Positions 28,180 through 36,996 of a DNA stretch of 64,000 nt are shown piece after piece. Below the pieces are notes generated by a model, which was not told the DNA's origin, did no database searches, and saw only the letters and a list, made by a program, of their open reading frames with translations. Position numbers and translations under genes: made by a program. Within the stretch, counting starts at the first letter, position 1. Each line of letters starts with the position of its first letter. The stretch comes from Flavobacterium aquidurense (lineage in GTDB: Bacteria; Bacteroidota; Bacteroidia; Flavobacteriales; Flavobacteriaceae): assembly GCF_001404985.1 (NCBI RefSeq), contig NZ_JRLF01000001.1, forward strand, positions 1 through 64,000. The letters are read 5' to 3'.

Positions 28180-28971
28180 TTATGCTTCGTTTGATGGCTT
28201 ACCAATTGTAGCCAGGATTCCTCCATCTACATATAAAATATGACCATTAACAAAGTCACTTGCTTTTGAAGATAAAAATATTGCAGCTCCGGCTAAATCA
28301 CCTGGATCTCCCCATTTTGCTGCCGGAGTACGGCTAATGATAAAATCATTAAAAGGATGTCCGTCTACTCTGATAGGTTTTGTTTGTTCTGTAGCAAAAT
28401 ATCCAGGTCCAATTCCGTTGATCTGAACGTTGTATTTTGCCCATTCTGTAGCCATATTTTTGGTCAGCATTTTCAATCCGCCTTTCGCAGCAGCATATGC
28501 ACCAACCGTATTACGGCCCAGTTCGCTCATCATTGAGCAAATGTTGATTATTTTTCCTTGTCTTCTTTCAATCATTCCTTTTGCAACATGCTTAGAAACA
28601 ATAAAAGGACTTACTAAATCAATATCAATTACTTCTTTAAAGTCAGCAACTTCCATTTCGATTAACGGAATTCTTTTGATAATTCCTGCGTTGTTGATCA
28701 AGATAGTAATTGGTCCAACTTCACTTTCAATTTTCTTCACAGCAGCAATAACTTCCTGCTCATCCGTTACATTAAATTTATAACCAACAGCATTAATTCC
28801 TTCATTTTGAAGTTCTTTTACTGCATCATCAATTTTTTGCTGAGATGAATTTCCGTTTACAACAATTGTTGCTCCGGCCTGACCCAATCCTTTTGCCATT
28901 GCCATTCCCAGTCCATGCGTACTTCCTGTAATCAGGGCAATTTTTCCTTTTATATCAAATAAGTTTGTCAT
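28180..28971 (-). CDS. kduD: 2-deoxy-D-gluconate/KDG-forming short-chain dehydrogenase
   Basis: This 263-residue SDR has TGSTHGLGMA (cofactor), NNAG (93-96) and the catalytic set S146, Y159 and K163 in YAAAK. Next to kduI it is best read as KduD, which reduces 2,5-diketo-3-deoxygluconate to KDG, completing the route for unsaturated uronates released by the GH105 enzymes. The gap to kduI is 5 bp. Gluconate 5-dehydrogenase is a close alternative name for this SDR group. Confidence 0.92.
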   Translation of the reverse strand: MTNLFDIKGKIALITGSTHGLGMAMAKGLGQAGATIVVNGNSSQQKIDDAVKELQNEGINAVGYKFNVTDEQEVIAAVKKIESEVGPITILINNAGIIKRIPLIEMEVADFKEVIDIDLVSPFIVSKHVAKGMIERRQGKIINICSMMSELGRNTVGAYAAAKGGLKMLTKNMATEWAKYNVQINGIGPGYFATEQTKPIRVDGHPFNDFIISRTPAAKWGDPGDLAGAAIFLSSKASDFVNGHILYVDGGILATIGKPSNEA

Positions 28972-28976
28972 GGTTC

Positions 28977-29816
28977 TTATCTTAAATCTGTAATTTTACA
29001 AACATCCATATCTCCGTAATCTAAATTCTCACCAGCCATTCCCCAGATAAAAGTATAATTACTCGTTCCTGAACCTGAGTGAATCGACCATGGCGGAGAA
29101 ATAACTGCCTGATGGTTGTTCATCCAGATATGTCTTGTCTCCTGTGGCTGTCCCATAAAATGACAAACGGCCTGATTTTCCGGAATATCTAAATAGAAAT
29201 AAACTTCCATACGACGATCGTGTACGTGTGCCGGCATAGTATTCCAGACACTTCCGGTTCTTAATTCCGTCATTCCCATTTGCAATTGGCAAGTTGTAAC
29301 AACGCTGCCAATAATCATTTGGTTTACCGTACGGTGATTGGCTGTTTCTACTGTACCCAATTCTAATTTATTTGCTTCTGGAAGACTCACTTTTACCGTT
29401 GGGTATGTAGTGTGTGCCGGTGCAGAGTTGATATAATACTTAGCAGGATTATTACTGTCATTACTTTTAAAGATCACTTCTTTATTGCCGCTTCCGATGT
29501 ATAAAGCATCTTTGAATCCTAACTCATAAGTTGTTCCTTCAACAACTACAGAACCGCTTCCTCCAACATTGATAATCCCTATTTCTCTTCTTTCTAAAAA
29601 ATATGGCGCTTTAAGCGGATCGATACTTTCTAATGTTAAATCTCCTTTTACCGGAACCGCAGATCCTGCAATGTATCTGTCATAATGAGAGTATGTTAAC
29701 ACAATCTCATCTTCCTGCATTAAATCATCAATTAAGAATTCATTTCGTAATTCCTGAGTATCATATTTTTTTACAGCTTCCGGGCTTGACGCGTATCTTG
29801 AACTATATTTTGTCAT
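28977..29816 (-). CDS. kduI: 5-keto-4-deoxyuronate isomerase
   Basis: This 279-residue bicupin isomerises 5-keto-4-deoxyuronate (from the spontaneous opening of unsaturated uronate) to the diketo-deoxygluconate used by KduD. The zinc ligands are visible as H197, H199, E204 and H246 (MPAHVHDRRMEVYFY and PPWSIHSG). Length matches the family. It opens a five-gene unit whose promoter overlaps the palindrome at 29831-29844. Confidence 0.96.
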   Translation of the reverse strand: MTKYSSRYASSPEAVKKYDTQELRNEFLIDDLMQEDEIVLTYSHYDRYIAGSAVPVKGDLTLESIDPLKAPYFLERREIGIINVGGSGSVVVEGTTYELGFKDALYIGSGNKEVIFKSNDSNNPAKYYINSAPAHTTYPTVKVSLPEANKLELGTVETANHRTVNQMIIGSVVTTCQLQMGMTELRTGSVWNTMPAHVHDRRMEVYFYLDIPENQAVCHFMGQPQETRHIWMNNHQAVISPPWSIHSGSGTSNYTFIWGMAGENLDYGDMDVCKITDLR

Positions 29817-29830
29817 AATTTTTAATTTAA

Positions 29831-29852
29831 TGTAATCGATTGCACAAAATTA
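29831..29852 (-). promoter_or_regulatory. kduI promoter -7 box and operator TGTAATCGATTGCA
   Basis: The operator copy (29831-29844) has one mismatch to a perfect palindrome and is identical to the one at 32867-32880. Immediately upstream in the minus direction is TAATTTTG (29845-29852), a TAnnTTTG -7 box, so a bound regulator would cover the transcription start. The start codon is 15 bp further on. Confidence 0.72.
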
Positions 29853-29914
29853 GATTTTTATCTTTAAAAACCATAATTGAAACCAAAATTTATTTTATTT
29901 TTAAGATATAAAGT

Positions 29915-31231
29915 TTACAATTCTACCTTTTTCATTCTTGGAACTAAAATATGCATGATGAGCCATGCCAGTAAATAAGCTGCTCCGCAAATACAAAACA
30001 TGATGAAATATCCTGTTTCTATTTTACCTATTCTGGTATAATAAACGAACATATTTTTTTGTACTACCAGAGTCAGCAAAATACCTCCAAGAGCTCCAAA
30101 CATTCCACCTATTCCGGTTACGGATGCAGTCGCTTTTTTAGGAAACATATCAGACACTGTTGTAAAAATATTAGCGCTCCATGCCTGATGTGCAGAAACT
30201 GCAAAACCAATAACTAAAATTGCCCACCACATATTTATTGCCCCTAAATATTGAGAAAATAAAACCGGCAAAACCGCAAATGCATACAGCAGCATACTTG
30301 TTTTTCGTGCCTTATAAGCCGGCCAATTGTTGTTTATTAGTTTTAAAGGCAACCAGCCTCCGCCAATGCTTCCTACACTTCCTATGACATAAACCAACGC
30401 ACAAGGCCAGATAATTTCTGTAGCAGTCAGTTTATATTGTTTCATCAGGAAATCCGGCAACCAGAATAAATAAAACCACCAAACCGGATCTGTCAATAAT
30501 TTACCAATGGCAAAAGCCCAGGTTTGACGAAACGAAAGCAATTTTATCCAGGAGACTTTTTCAGTATCTTCAACTTCTTCTTTTACAACCTGATCAGCCG
30601 TAATATATTCCAATTCTGCCTGAGACAAACGTTTTTGCTTTTGAGGCACTTCATAAAAAAGAAACCATAAAGCCAGCCACACAAAACCAACAATTCCGGT
30701 AAGGATAAAAGCCCATTGCCATCCATAATTTTCTGCTATAAAAGGAACAGATAACGGCACAATAATGGCCCCGATATTACTTCCTGAATTAAAAATTCCG
30801 GTTGCTAATGCTCTTTCTTTTTGCGGAAACCATTCGGCTGTTGCTTTTATAGCCGCAGGAAAATTTCCTGCTTCGGTAATTCCTAAAAATACACGTGCTA
30901 TTAAAAAACCTCCTGTTCCGGTTGCAAATGCGTGACCAATGGCAGCTAAACTCCACAAACCGGTTGCAATTGCATATCCTAATTTTGTTCCTAATTTATC
31001 AATAATCCCACCTGCAACAAGCATTCCCATTGCATATGCAATTTTAAAAGCCAACTCAATATTCGAATAATCAATCACTTCTTGTTCCGGCGTCCAGTGA
31101 AAAGCTTCTGCTAAAAAAGGACGCAGGTAACTTATTACATTTCGATCCAGATAATTAACAGTGGTTGCAAAAAATACTAAACTACAAATAGTCCAGCGGT
31201 ATTTACCGATTGCTGCATTAGCTTGATTCAT
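29915..31231 (-). CDS. MFS transporter, ExuT-like hexuronate permease
   Basis: This 438-residue protein has 12 predicted membrane segments. Anion:cation-symporter family features are WTICSLVFFATTVNYLDRNVIS at the first helix, LGITEAGNFPAAIKATAEWFP in the first half and a mid loop near 200-230. It is expected to import galacturonate or unsaturated-uronate products over the inner membrane. It is 58 bp downstream of a paralogous MFS gene and upstream of the kduI unit, which has its own promoter. Confidence 0.92.
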   Translation of the reverse strand: MNQANAAIGKYRWTICSLVFFATTVNYLDRNVISYLRPFLAEAFHWTPEQEVIDYSNIELAFKIAYAMGMLVAGGIIDKLGTKLGYAIATGLWSLAAIGHAFATGTGGFLIARVFLGITEAGNFPAAIKATAEWFPQKERALATGIFNSGSNIGAIIVPLSVPFIAENYGWQWAFILTGIVGFVWLALWFLFYEVPQKQKRLSQAELEYITADQVVKEEVEDTEKVSWIKLLSFRQTWAFAIGKLLTDPVWWFYLFWLPDFLMKQYKLTATEIIWPCALVYVIGSVGSIGGGWLPLKLINNNWPAYKARKTSMLLYAFAVLPVLFSQYLGAINMWWAILVIGFAVSAHQAWSANIFTTVSDMFPKKATASVTGIGGMFGALGGILLTLVVQKNMFVYYTRIGKIETGYFIMFCICGAAYLLAWLIMHILVPRMKKVEL

Positions 31232-31289
31232 GATGTTGGTTGGTTTTTGGTTGGGTTAGTTAGTTGGTGGTATTATTGCATTATAAATA

Positions 31290-32759
31290 TTAAAGATTAG
31301 TAATTGGACTGTATTTAGGCACTAATGTTTTCATTACGATCCAGCCTGTTAAATAACAAACGGCACAGATAGAGAAAATGATAAAATATCCGGCTTCAAT
31401 TCCGTGAAAGCCCATAAATGACATATTGGTTTCTTTGGCATGGTCAAACAATACTCCTGAACCTTTATTGATGATGGTAGATCCTACACCTCCGGCAAGA
31501 CCACCAATTCCTGTAATTGTTGCAATTGCTTTTTTAGGAAACATATCTCCAACAGTCGTAAAGATATTTGCTGACCACGATTGATGCGCCGCTCCTGCAA
31601 TACCAATGATAATTACCGGAATCCAGTAACTTATATATCCTAACGGTTGTGCTATTAAGGCTAATAATGGGAAGAAGGCAAAAATTAACATCGCTCTCAT
31701 TCTTCCTTCATAAGGGTTCATTCCTTTTTTCTCTACAAAATAAGTTGGAAGCCAGCCTCCAATTATAGAAAGTAGTGTAATCATATATAACACAAACAAT
31801 GGCAAAGCGGCCTGAGTAGAATCCATTCCGTAAACAGAACTTAAATACGCCGGAGTCCAGAACAAAAAGAACCACCAAACACCATCTGTCATAAATTTAC
31901 CAAAAGCAAAAGCCCAGGTTTGTTTGTATTTAAAGCACTCTACAAAAGATACTTTAGTAGTAGTTTCAGGTATATAACCTACTAATTTACTATCTGCAAC
32001 ATCATCTTGTCGAATATATTCTAATTCTTCAGGACTAACTTTTGGGTGACGTTCCGGTTTATCATACATAAAAATCCAAAAACCCATCCATACAAAACCT
32101 AAAGCCCCAATGATAATAAAAGACATTTCCCATCCGAAGGATTTAGCAATAAATGGAATCGATATAGGGGCTGCCAATGCTCCAACAGTTGCACCTGCAT
32201 TAAAAATACTAGTCGAAAAAGCCCTATCTTTTTTAGGAAAATATTCTGCTGTGGTTTTAATCGCTGCCGGAAAGTTCCCTGCCTCACCTACTGCCAGAAC
32301 AAAACGGGCAAAAATGAATAATGTAACACTTACATTAATTACCATTCCGGTATCCTGAACAAGATCAATTGCGTCTTTTGCACCTTCAAAACCTACAAAC
32401 CAGTTTCCTGTAATGATACCGGCAGTTGCAATACCACAAAATGCATGGAGACAAGCTCCTAAAGACCATATACCTATTGCCCAAAGAAATCCTTTTTTAG
32501 TATCTAACCAGTCTACAAATCGACCGGCAAACAATAAAGAAACAGCATAAAAAATAGAGAATAATGCTGTAATATTTCCGTAATCATTATTTGTCCAATG
32601 AAATTCAGGCGCAATAAAATCACTCCATGTCAAGGAAAGAACCTGTCTGTCTAAGTAATTAATAGTTGTTGCAAAAAATAATAATGCGCAAATACTCCAT
32701 CGATAGGTTCCGGTAGATTTCTTGTTTTGGCTGATAACTGCGTCTGGTGGTTGGTTCAT
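31290..32759 (-). CDS. MFS transporter, ExuT-like hexuronate permease (paralogue)
   Basis: This 489-residue protein shares the same blocks as its neighbour (RWSICALLFFATTINYLDRQV, GEAGNFPAAIKTTAEYFPKK, AHQSWSANIFTTVGDMFPKKA). It is longer because of an extra segment of about 40 residues (roughly 110-150: FCGIATAGIITGNWFVGFEG and on) between early membrane helices. It probably imports a second uronate form. It is the first gene of the transporter pair, with a well-formed promoter and operator upstream. Confidence 0.92.
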   Translation of the reverse strand: MNQPPDAVISQNKKSTGTYRWSICALLFFATTINYLDRQVLSLTWSDFIAPEFHWTNNDYGNITALFSIFYAVSLLFAGRFVDWLDTKKGFLWAIGIWSLGACLHAFCGIATAGIITGNWFVGFEGAKDAIDLVQDTGMVINVSVTLFIFARFVLAVGEAGNFPAAIKTTAEYFPKKDRAFSTSIFNAGATVGALAAPISIPFIAKSFGWEMSFIIIGALGFVWMGFWIFMYDKPERHPKVSPEELEYIRQDDVADSKLVGYIPETTTKVSFVECFKYKQTWAFAFGKFMTDGVWWFFLFWTPAYLSSVYGMDSTQAALPLFVLYMITLLSIIGGWLPTYFVEKKGMNPYEGRMRAMLIFAFFPLLALIAQPLGYISYWIPVIIIGIAGAAHQSWSANIFTTVGDMFPKKAIATITGIGGLAGGVGSTIINKGSGVLFDHAKETNMSFMGFHGIEAGYFIIFSICAVCYLTGWIVMKTLVPKYSPITNL

Positions 32760-32866
32760 AGTAAAGGTGATTATAAATTGATATTTTTTTGGTCATTTAA
32801 CTCGTTAATCAAAACCCAATACAAAGACATTAAAATCAATGCATTAAATACAACAAATCAAATTAA

Positions 32867-32911
32867 TGTAATCGATTGCACAAATATAGTTTTTAATCTT
32901 TATATTCCAAA
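32867..32911 (-). promoter_or_regulatory. MFS operon promoter with operator TGTAATCGATTGCA
   Basis: On the minus strand, -33 TTTG (32911-32908) and -7 TATATTTG (32888-32881) are 19 bp apart, a textbook Bacteroidota promoter. The operator (32867-32880) abuts the -7 box, so it covers the start site. This is the best-formed of the three promoter-operator arrangements. Confidence 0.78.
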
Positions 32912-33148
32912 TAAATTGTAAAAAAAATTATTTTAACCTCTTAAATAAACACATCAAGTAAAAAAACTAATACAAAATTACACATTAAACAATATATTTG
33001 TTAAAAGCTATCATGCGAAATTTGTCCTTATTTAGGGGTAAAATTGTACTGAAACCAACACTTTCAAATGCATAATCAATGCTCCATTCTTTTGAAAATA
33101 AAAATGGCGTTTTAACCTTATTTAACTACTCAATCAATAAAAAAGTTC

Positions 33149-33156
33149 TATTTTTG
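33149..33156 (+). promoter_or_regulatory. Candidate -7 box for the esterase at 33202
   Basis: TATTTTTG fits TAnnTTTG and stands 45 bp before the esterase start. No clear -33 element was found. The rest of 32912-33148 shows no other structure. Confidence 0.4.
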
Positions 33157-33201
33157 GAAGTCTGTCCTAAAAAAATAATATTCAACTAATTCATTATAAA
33201 A

Positions 33202-34143
33202 TTGAAAACTTTAAAAAATTACCACTGGAACAAAGCATTATTAATTCTTGCATTATTTATAGGAATTACAATTCAGGCACAAACTCAAAACCAGATCATT
33301 CCGCTTTGGGATAAAATCCCCGGCGAAATAAAAGCATCTGATTATAAGGAAAACGAAAGCATTACTGATGGTAAAGTACAAAGCACAAGTTTAGTTACAA
33401 TACCTACTTTAAGTGTCTTTTTACCGGCACAAAGCAAACCCAATCAGGCTGCAGTTCTTATTTTCCCGGGAGGAGGATATCAACATCTTGCTATTGATAA
33501 AGAAGGCACAAAAGTCGCCCAATGGTTTAACAGTTTAGGAATCGCAGCTTTTGTGGTAAAATACAGACTGCCGAGCGATAAAATCATGAAAAATAAAAAT
33601 ATTGGCCCATTACAGGATGCTCAGGAAGCAGTGCGTTATGTGAGACAAAATGCCGCAAAATTTAATATTGATCCCACTAAAATTGGTATTATGGGATTCT
33701 CTGCCGGAGGACATTTAGCATCGACTTTGTCCACTCATTACGATGACAAAGTTTATGAAGCATCTAAAATAAGTGCACGTCCGGATTTTTCACTTTTGAT
33801 TTATCCAGTAATATCCATGCAAAATGACATTACACACAAAGGATCGCAAGTGAGCTTATTGGGCAATAAACCTTCTTCGGAATTATTGGATTCATTTTCT
33901 AACGAGAAAAGAGTTACCGCTCAGACTCCACCAACATTTTTAGTACATGCTACAGATGATACAGTTGTTTTACCTGAAAACAGTATTAATTTTTATTTGG
34001 CACTTAAAAAAAATGCAGTTCCGGCTGAATTACATATCTATGAAAAAGGCGGACACGGTTTTGGTTTAGGAGTAAAAGACACCAGTAAATTCTGGACGAG
34101 AGATTGCGAAGAATGGCTTAGAACTCACGGTTATCTTTTATAA
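33202..34143 (+). CDS. Exported alpha/beta-hydrolase (acetyl-esterase-like)
   Basis: This 313-residue protein has a signal peptide (ending TIQAQ), the oxyanion block PGGGYQHLAIDKEG, nucleophile block GFSAGGHLAS, acid Asp in HATDDTVV and His in GGHGFGLG. Bacteroidota members are often listed as acetylxylan esterases. Here, beside the pectin locus, it may act on acetylated pectin or hemicellulose. The start is a TTG. No ATG or GTG is in frame between it and the stop codon at 33187-33189, and the signal peptide begins right there. No copy of the pectin operator was seen in front. Confidence 0.85.
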   Translation: MKTLKNYHWNKALLILALFIGITIQAQTQNQIIPLWDKIPGEIKASDYKENESITDGKVQSTSLVTIPTLSVFLPAQSKPNQAAVLIFPGGGYQHLAIDKEGTKVAQWFNSLGIAAFVVKYRLPSDKIMKNKNIGPLQDAQEAVRYVRQNAAKFNIDPTKIGIMGFSAGGHLASTLSTHYDDKVYEASKISARPDFSLLIYPVISMQNDITHKGSQVSLLGNKPSSELLDSFSNEKRVTAQTPPTFLVHATDDTVVLPENSINFYLALKKNAVPAELHIYEKGGHGFGLGVKDTSKFWTRDCEEWLRTHGYLL

Positions 34144-34155
34144 AAACAGTAAACG

Positions 34156-34188
34156 AAAAAGGCGAAACTAATAAAGTTTCGCCTTTTT
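34156..34188. terminator. Bidirectional terminator
   Basis: AAAAAGGCGAAACT and AGTTTCGCCTTTTT form a 14-bp perfect stem around a 5-base loop, giving T runs on both strands. It separates the convergent esterase and PepSY genes. Confidence 0.88.
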
Positions 34189-34232
34189 AATTAACATCAA
34201 AAAAAAATCAAAAACAGTATCTTATAAGATAT

Positions 34233-35663
34233 TTAAAGAGATAATTCCTTTTCAGGAACTGCTTTAGGTTTTATAACAGGAGTTCTTTTTGCAGGAACTT
34301 TTGAAGATGTAGCCGGTTTTTTTCCAAATTTCTGTTTTCCCCACCAAATTAAAAATCCGGTAATAGGCAAACTAGCAGAAATTAAACTGGCAAAAAATGC
34401 CATAAACTTTCCAGTAAGTCCCAAAACACTTCCTACGTGAATATCGTAATTCATTCTTCGAATTTTATCCGGAATATTCGCTTCTATATATTTACCCGAA
34501 AATGGTGTTTTTATCGAAATTTCTTTAAGTGTTTGCTGATCAAAACTGTAACGGTCCATATTATAGAACGTATTTTTTTGTTTGTAAACAAATGCGCCAA
34601 TAACGTCTGCCGGTTTCTCCGGTACAGTCACTAAAATTCCTGCAGCCTGAGGGTTTTCTTTTGTGATATTCAACAAAACTTTATCGACCGTAGATAATTC
34701 AAAGGTTTTAACATGAGTTGTGTCAGATTTTGGAGATTCCCTGCTTTCAACTAAAGGTTTTCCTCCGGATGTTACCCAATATAAAGATTTACTCCACCAG
34801 CCAAAACTCCAGACTAAACCTGTAAAAGAGATGAACAAAAGAAAAATCATACTATAAAAACCAAGTACATTATGCATATCATAATTAACGCGCTTAAAAC
34901 TTGCAGACCATTTGATTTTAAAACTTTTATCCCTAATTGATTTGATCCATTTTACAGGCCACCACAAAACTATTCCAGATATTAATAAGAAAACAAAAAT
35001 TAGGATTGCCACACCCACAATTGGTCGACCAATATCATAAGGCAGCCACAAAGCACGGTGACCATTTAAGATAAATCTAAAAAAATCAGGAGAATCACTT
35101 CTTGAAACTGATTTTACATTTAATACCTCACCCGTATAAGGATTCATGTAAACGCTGGTAAAAATACCGCCTCTTCTGTTTTTTGATTTTTCTTCTTTAC
35201 CTTTTTCTTTCCCTTTACCCTGTCCTTTTTCGGGTGATTTTGTTTTATCGCTTTGGGCAAGATTTTGTTTTCTTTGTTTACCTTCTCCTGTTTTACCAGA
35301 ATTTTTGCCCTCTTTATCTTTACCACCTTCCTTTTTCTGAGTAAAATAACCCACAATAGCAGCGTCGTCTTTGGCTCCAAAAGTAACACTTGTTGCATGT
35401 TTGCCTTTCATGGTTTTATCAGCAATTGTAATTAATTGCGACGGCAGTAAAAAAGCTTTTTCCTGAGGTTCTACAAAACGCCAGTCTTCAATAAAATCTT
35501 TAATTTCATTTTCAAAAACATAAATGCAACCTGTTACACTCACAATAACAACAATAATTCCGGATGCCAAACCAAGCCATAAATGCAGCCAGGCCATGAC
35601 GCGCTTAAAAAGCGATTTTTTACTTTTTTTCTTATTAGGATTTGATTTTGATGAAGAAAACAT
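34233..35663 (-). CDS. PepSY-domain transmembrane protein (iron-uptake associated)
   Basis: This 476-residue inner-membrane protein has a TM helix at about 30-50 (LGLASGIIVVIVSVTGCIYVF), a PepSY periplasmic part and further helices near 215-235, 270-290 and 405-425 (SLISASLPITGFLIWWG). It belongs to the PepSY-TM group that often accompanies siderophore or heme receptors, with a possible reductase role. Residues about 110-166 are an unusual Lys/Gly/Glu-rich insert of very low complexity. It is the third gene after a TonB receptor and a DUF4374 lipoprotein. Confidence 0.87.
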   Translation of the reverse strand: MFSSSKSNPNKKKSKKSLFKRVMAWLHLWLGLASGIIVVIVSVTGCIYVFENEIKDFIEDWRFVEPQEKAFLLPSQLITIADKTMKGKHATSVTFGAKDDAAIVGYFTQKKEGGKDKEGKNSGKTGEGKQRKQNLAQSDKTKSPEKGQGKGKEKGKEEKSKNRRGGIFTSVYMNPYTGEVLNVKSVSRSDSPDFFRFILNGHRALWLPYDIGRPIVGVAILIFVFLLISGIVLWWPVKWIKSIRDKSFKIKWSASFKRVNYDMHNVLGFYSMIFLLFISFTGLVWSFGWWSKSLYWVTSGGKPLVESRESPKSDTTHVKTFELSTVDKVLLNITKENPQAAGILVTVPEKPADVIGAFVYKQKNTFYNMDRYSFDQQTLKEISIKTPFSGKYIEANIPDKIRRMNYDIHVGSVLGLTGKFMAFFASLISASLPITGFLIWWGKQKFGKKPATSSKVPAKRTPVIKPKAVPEKELSL

Positions 35664-35689
35664 ATTTTGTAGCGTATAAAAGATAAATA

Positions 35690-35720
35690 AAAAAACCGCA
35701 GGCCCCGAAAGGCCTACGGC
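35690..35720 (-). terminator. Terminator/attenuator after the DUF4374 gene
   Basis: On the minus strand CCGTAGGCC pairs with GGCCTGCGG (one mismatch), followed by a run of T. It lies between the DUF4374 and PepSY genes of the same orientation, so it may reduce transcription into the PepSY gene. Confidence 0.65.
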
Positions 35721-35737
35721 TCAAAAGAAACCAATTT

Positions 35738-36973
35738 TTAATATTTTAATTTTGCAATTGCAGTGATTTGACCGCCTTCAACTTTCATACCTTTTGTAGC
35801 TACACCAGTTGTACCATTAATAGTATAAATCCAGTTTCCTTCAGGAGTATTGATCCCTACAACAGCAGAATTACCATCTTCAGAAACAAGATTATATCTG
35901 TTTACTGTTGTAAAACTAATTTCTAAAGGCGCATCTTTTACCCATGTAAAGGTTTGTGCATACACATCAGCAACTGCAAGTTTTGCCGCTCCTTTATTGG
36001 TTCCCGGAGTACCATACATTTGCAATAAAACTTTTCCTTTAGAAATGTAGCTTGATGAGGCAATTTTATATCCACCTGATTTTTCTTCTACATTAAAGAA
36101 ATAGGTTTTATCAAATTCTGTAGTCCCTTTTTTAATTTTCACTACTGCAGATGGTTTAGTAGACGTTAAAACCGAATTACTGGTTGCTGCAGCACTGGAG
36201 AATCCGTAAGCATCTCCATTTTCATCCTGATAAAGACCATTTGTAAAATAAGCCCCTAAATAACTTGTACGGTTATCTTTGATTACTTTTTCTAATTTAA
36301 GTTCCGGATAATTGTATACCGCAACCCATGTACTATCCGGATTTACTGTACCAAAATTATCAACTCCGTCACCTTTTATACTCATATACGGCATAAATAC
36401 TTTATCACCAACCTGAGTTGCCCAGGTAAAAAACGCTCTTTCGCCGTTTCCTGCCAATTTTTTAGTGTCTTGTTGTGCTTCGCCGGTAATTAATGATTTT
36501 TCGGCATCGATTTTATACATAGAAGCAATAGAAGCAGCACCGCTTCTTGGTACTTTAATCGTTAATATATCTTTGTTTACAGCCGCAAAAACGTGCACTG
36601 TTTCTGCCTGAAAATCTGATTTCTTAACCAGTTTTCCTTCAGTAGTTAAGTTATAAGTCGTTACAGCTCCCGGATTTCCTTGTCCGTATAATAAACTAAA
36701 AAAGTTGTTTTGAGCCGTAATATAATAGCGATATGAACCATCTTGCTCAATTCCGTTTCCTGTTGTAGTAATTGATCCTTTAGAAATATCATCAGTCGTC
36801 AATAAATAATCTGCAATTCCTGCTGCTCCTGTAGTGGCTGTAATGATATATTTTGTTTTTCCTGTATCAACTCCTCCACCTGTTTCATTTCCTGATTTAT
36901 CAGAATCGCTGCTGCAAGAGAATGTTGTAAATGCGACCAAAGCTAATAAAGCTAATTTGCTATTTTTTTTCAT
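35738..36973 (-). CDS. DUF4374-domain lipoprotein
   Basis: This 411-residue protein has a lipobox (TTFSC, C20), followed by a Ser/Asp/Gly linker and a repeated beta-blade-like body (WVAVYNYPELKLEKVIKDNR, ASSYISKGKVLLQMYG, TVNRYNLVSEDGNSAVVGINTPEGNWIYTIN). It fits DUF4374, whose genes habitually sit beside TonB-dependent receptors. The function is unknown. Surface binding of the receptor's ligand is an inference. It is 23 bp after the receptor gene. Confidence 0.82.
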   Translation of the reverse strand: MKKNSKLALLALVAFTTFSCSSDSDKSGNETGGGVDTGKTKYIITATTGAAGIADYLLTTDDISKGSITTTGNGIEQDGSYRYYITAQNNFFSLLYGQGNPGAVTTYNLTTEGKLVKKSDFQAETVHVFAAVNKDILTIKVPRSGAASIASMYKIDAEKSLITGEAQQDTKKLAGNGERAFFTWATQVGDKVFMPYMSIKGDGVDNFGTVNPDSTWVAVYNYPELKLEKVIKDNRTSYLGAYFTNGLYQDENGDAYGFSSAAATSNSVLTSTKPSAVVKIKKGTTEFDKTYFFNVEEKSGGYKIASSSYISKGKVLLQMYGTPGTNKGAAKLAVADVYAQTFTWVKDAPLEISFTTVNRYNLVSEDGNSAVVGINTPEGNWIYTINGTTGVATKGMKVEGGQITAIAKLKY

Positions 36974-36996
36974 GTTATTGTGTATTTGTATTTAAA

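Noticed and set aside
35144..35398. 84-codon minus-strand Lys-rich frame
   Set aside because: It is a frame-shifted reading of the Lys-rich insert in the PepSY gene.
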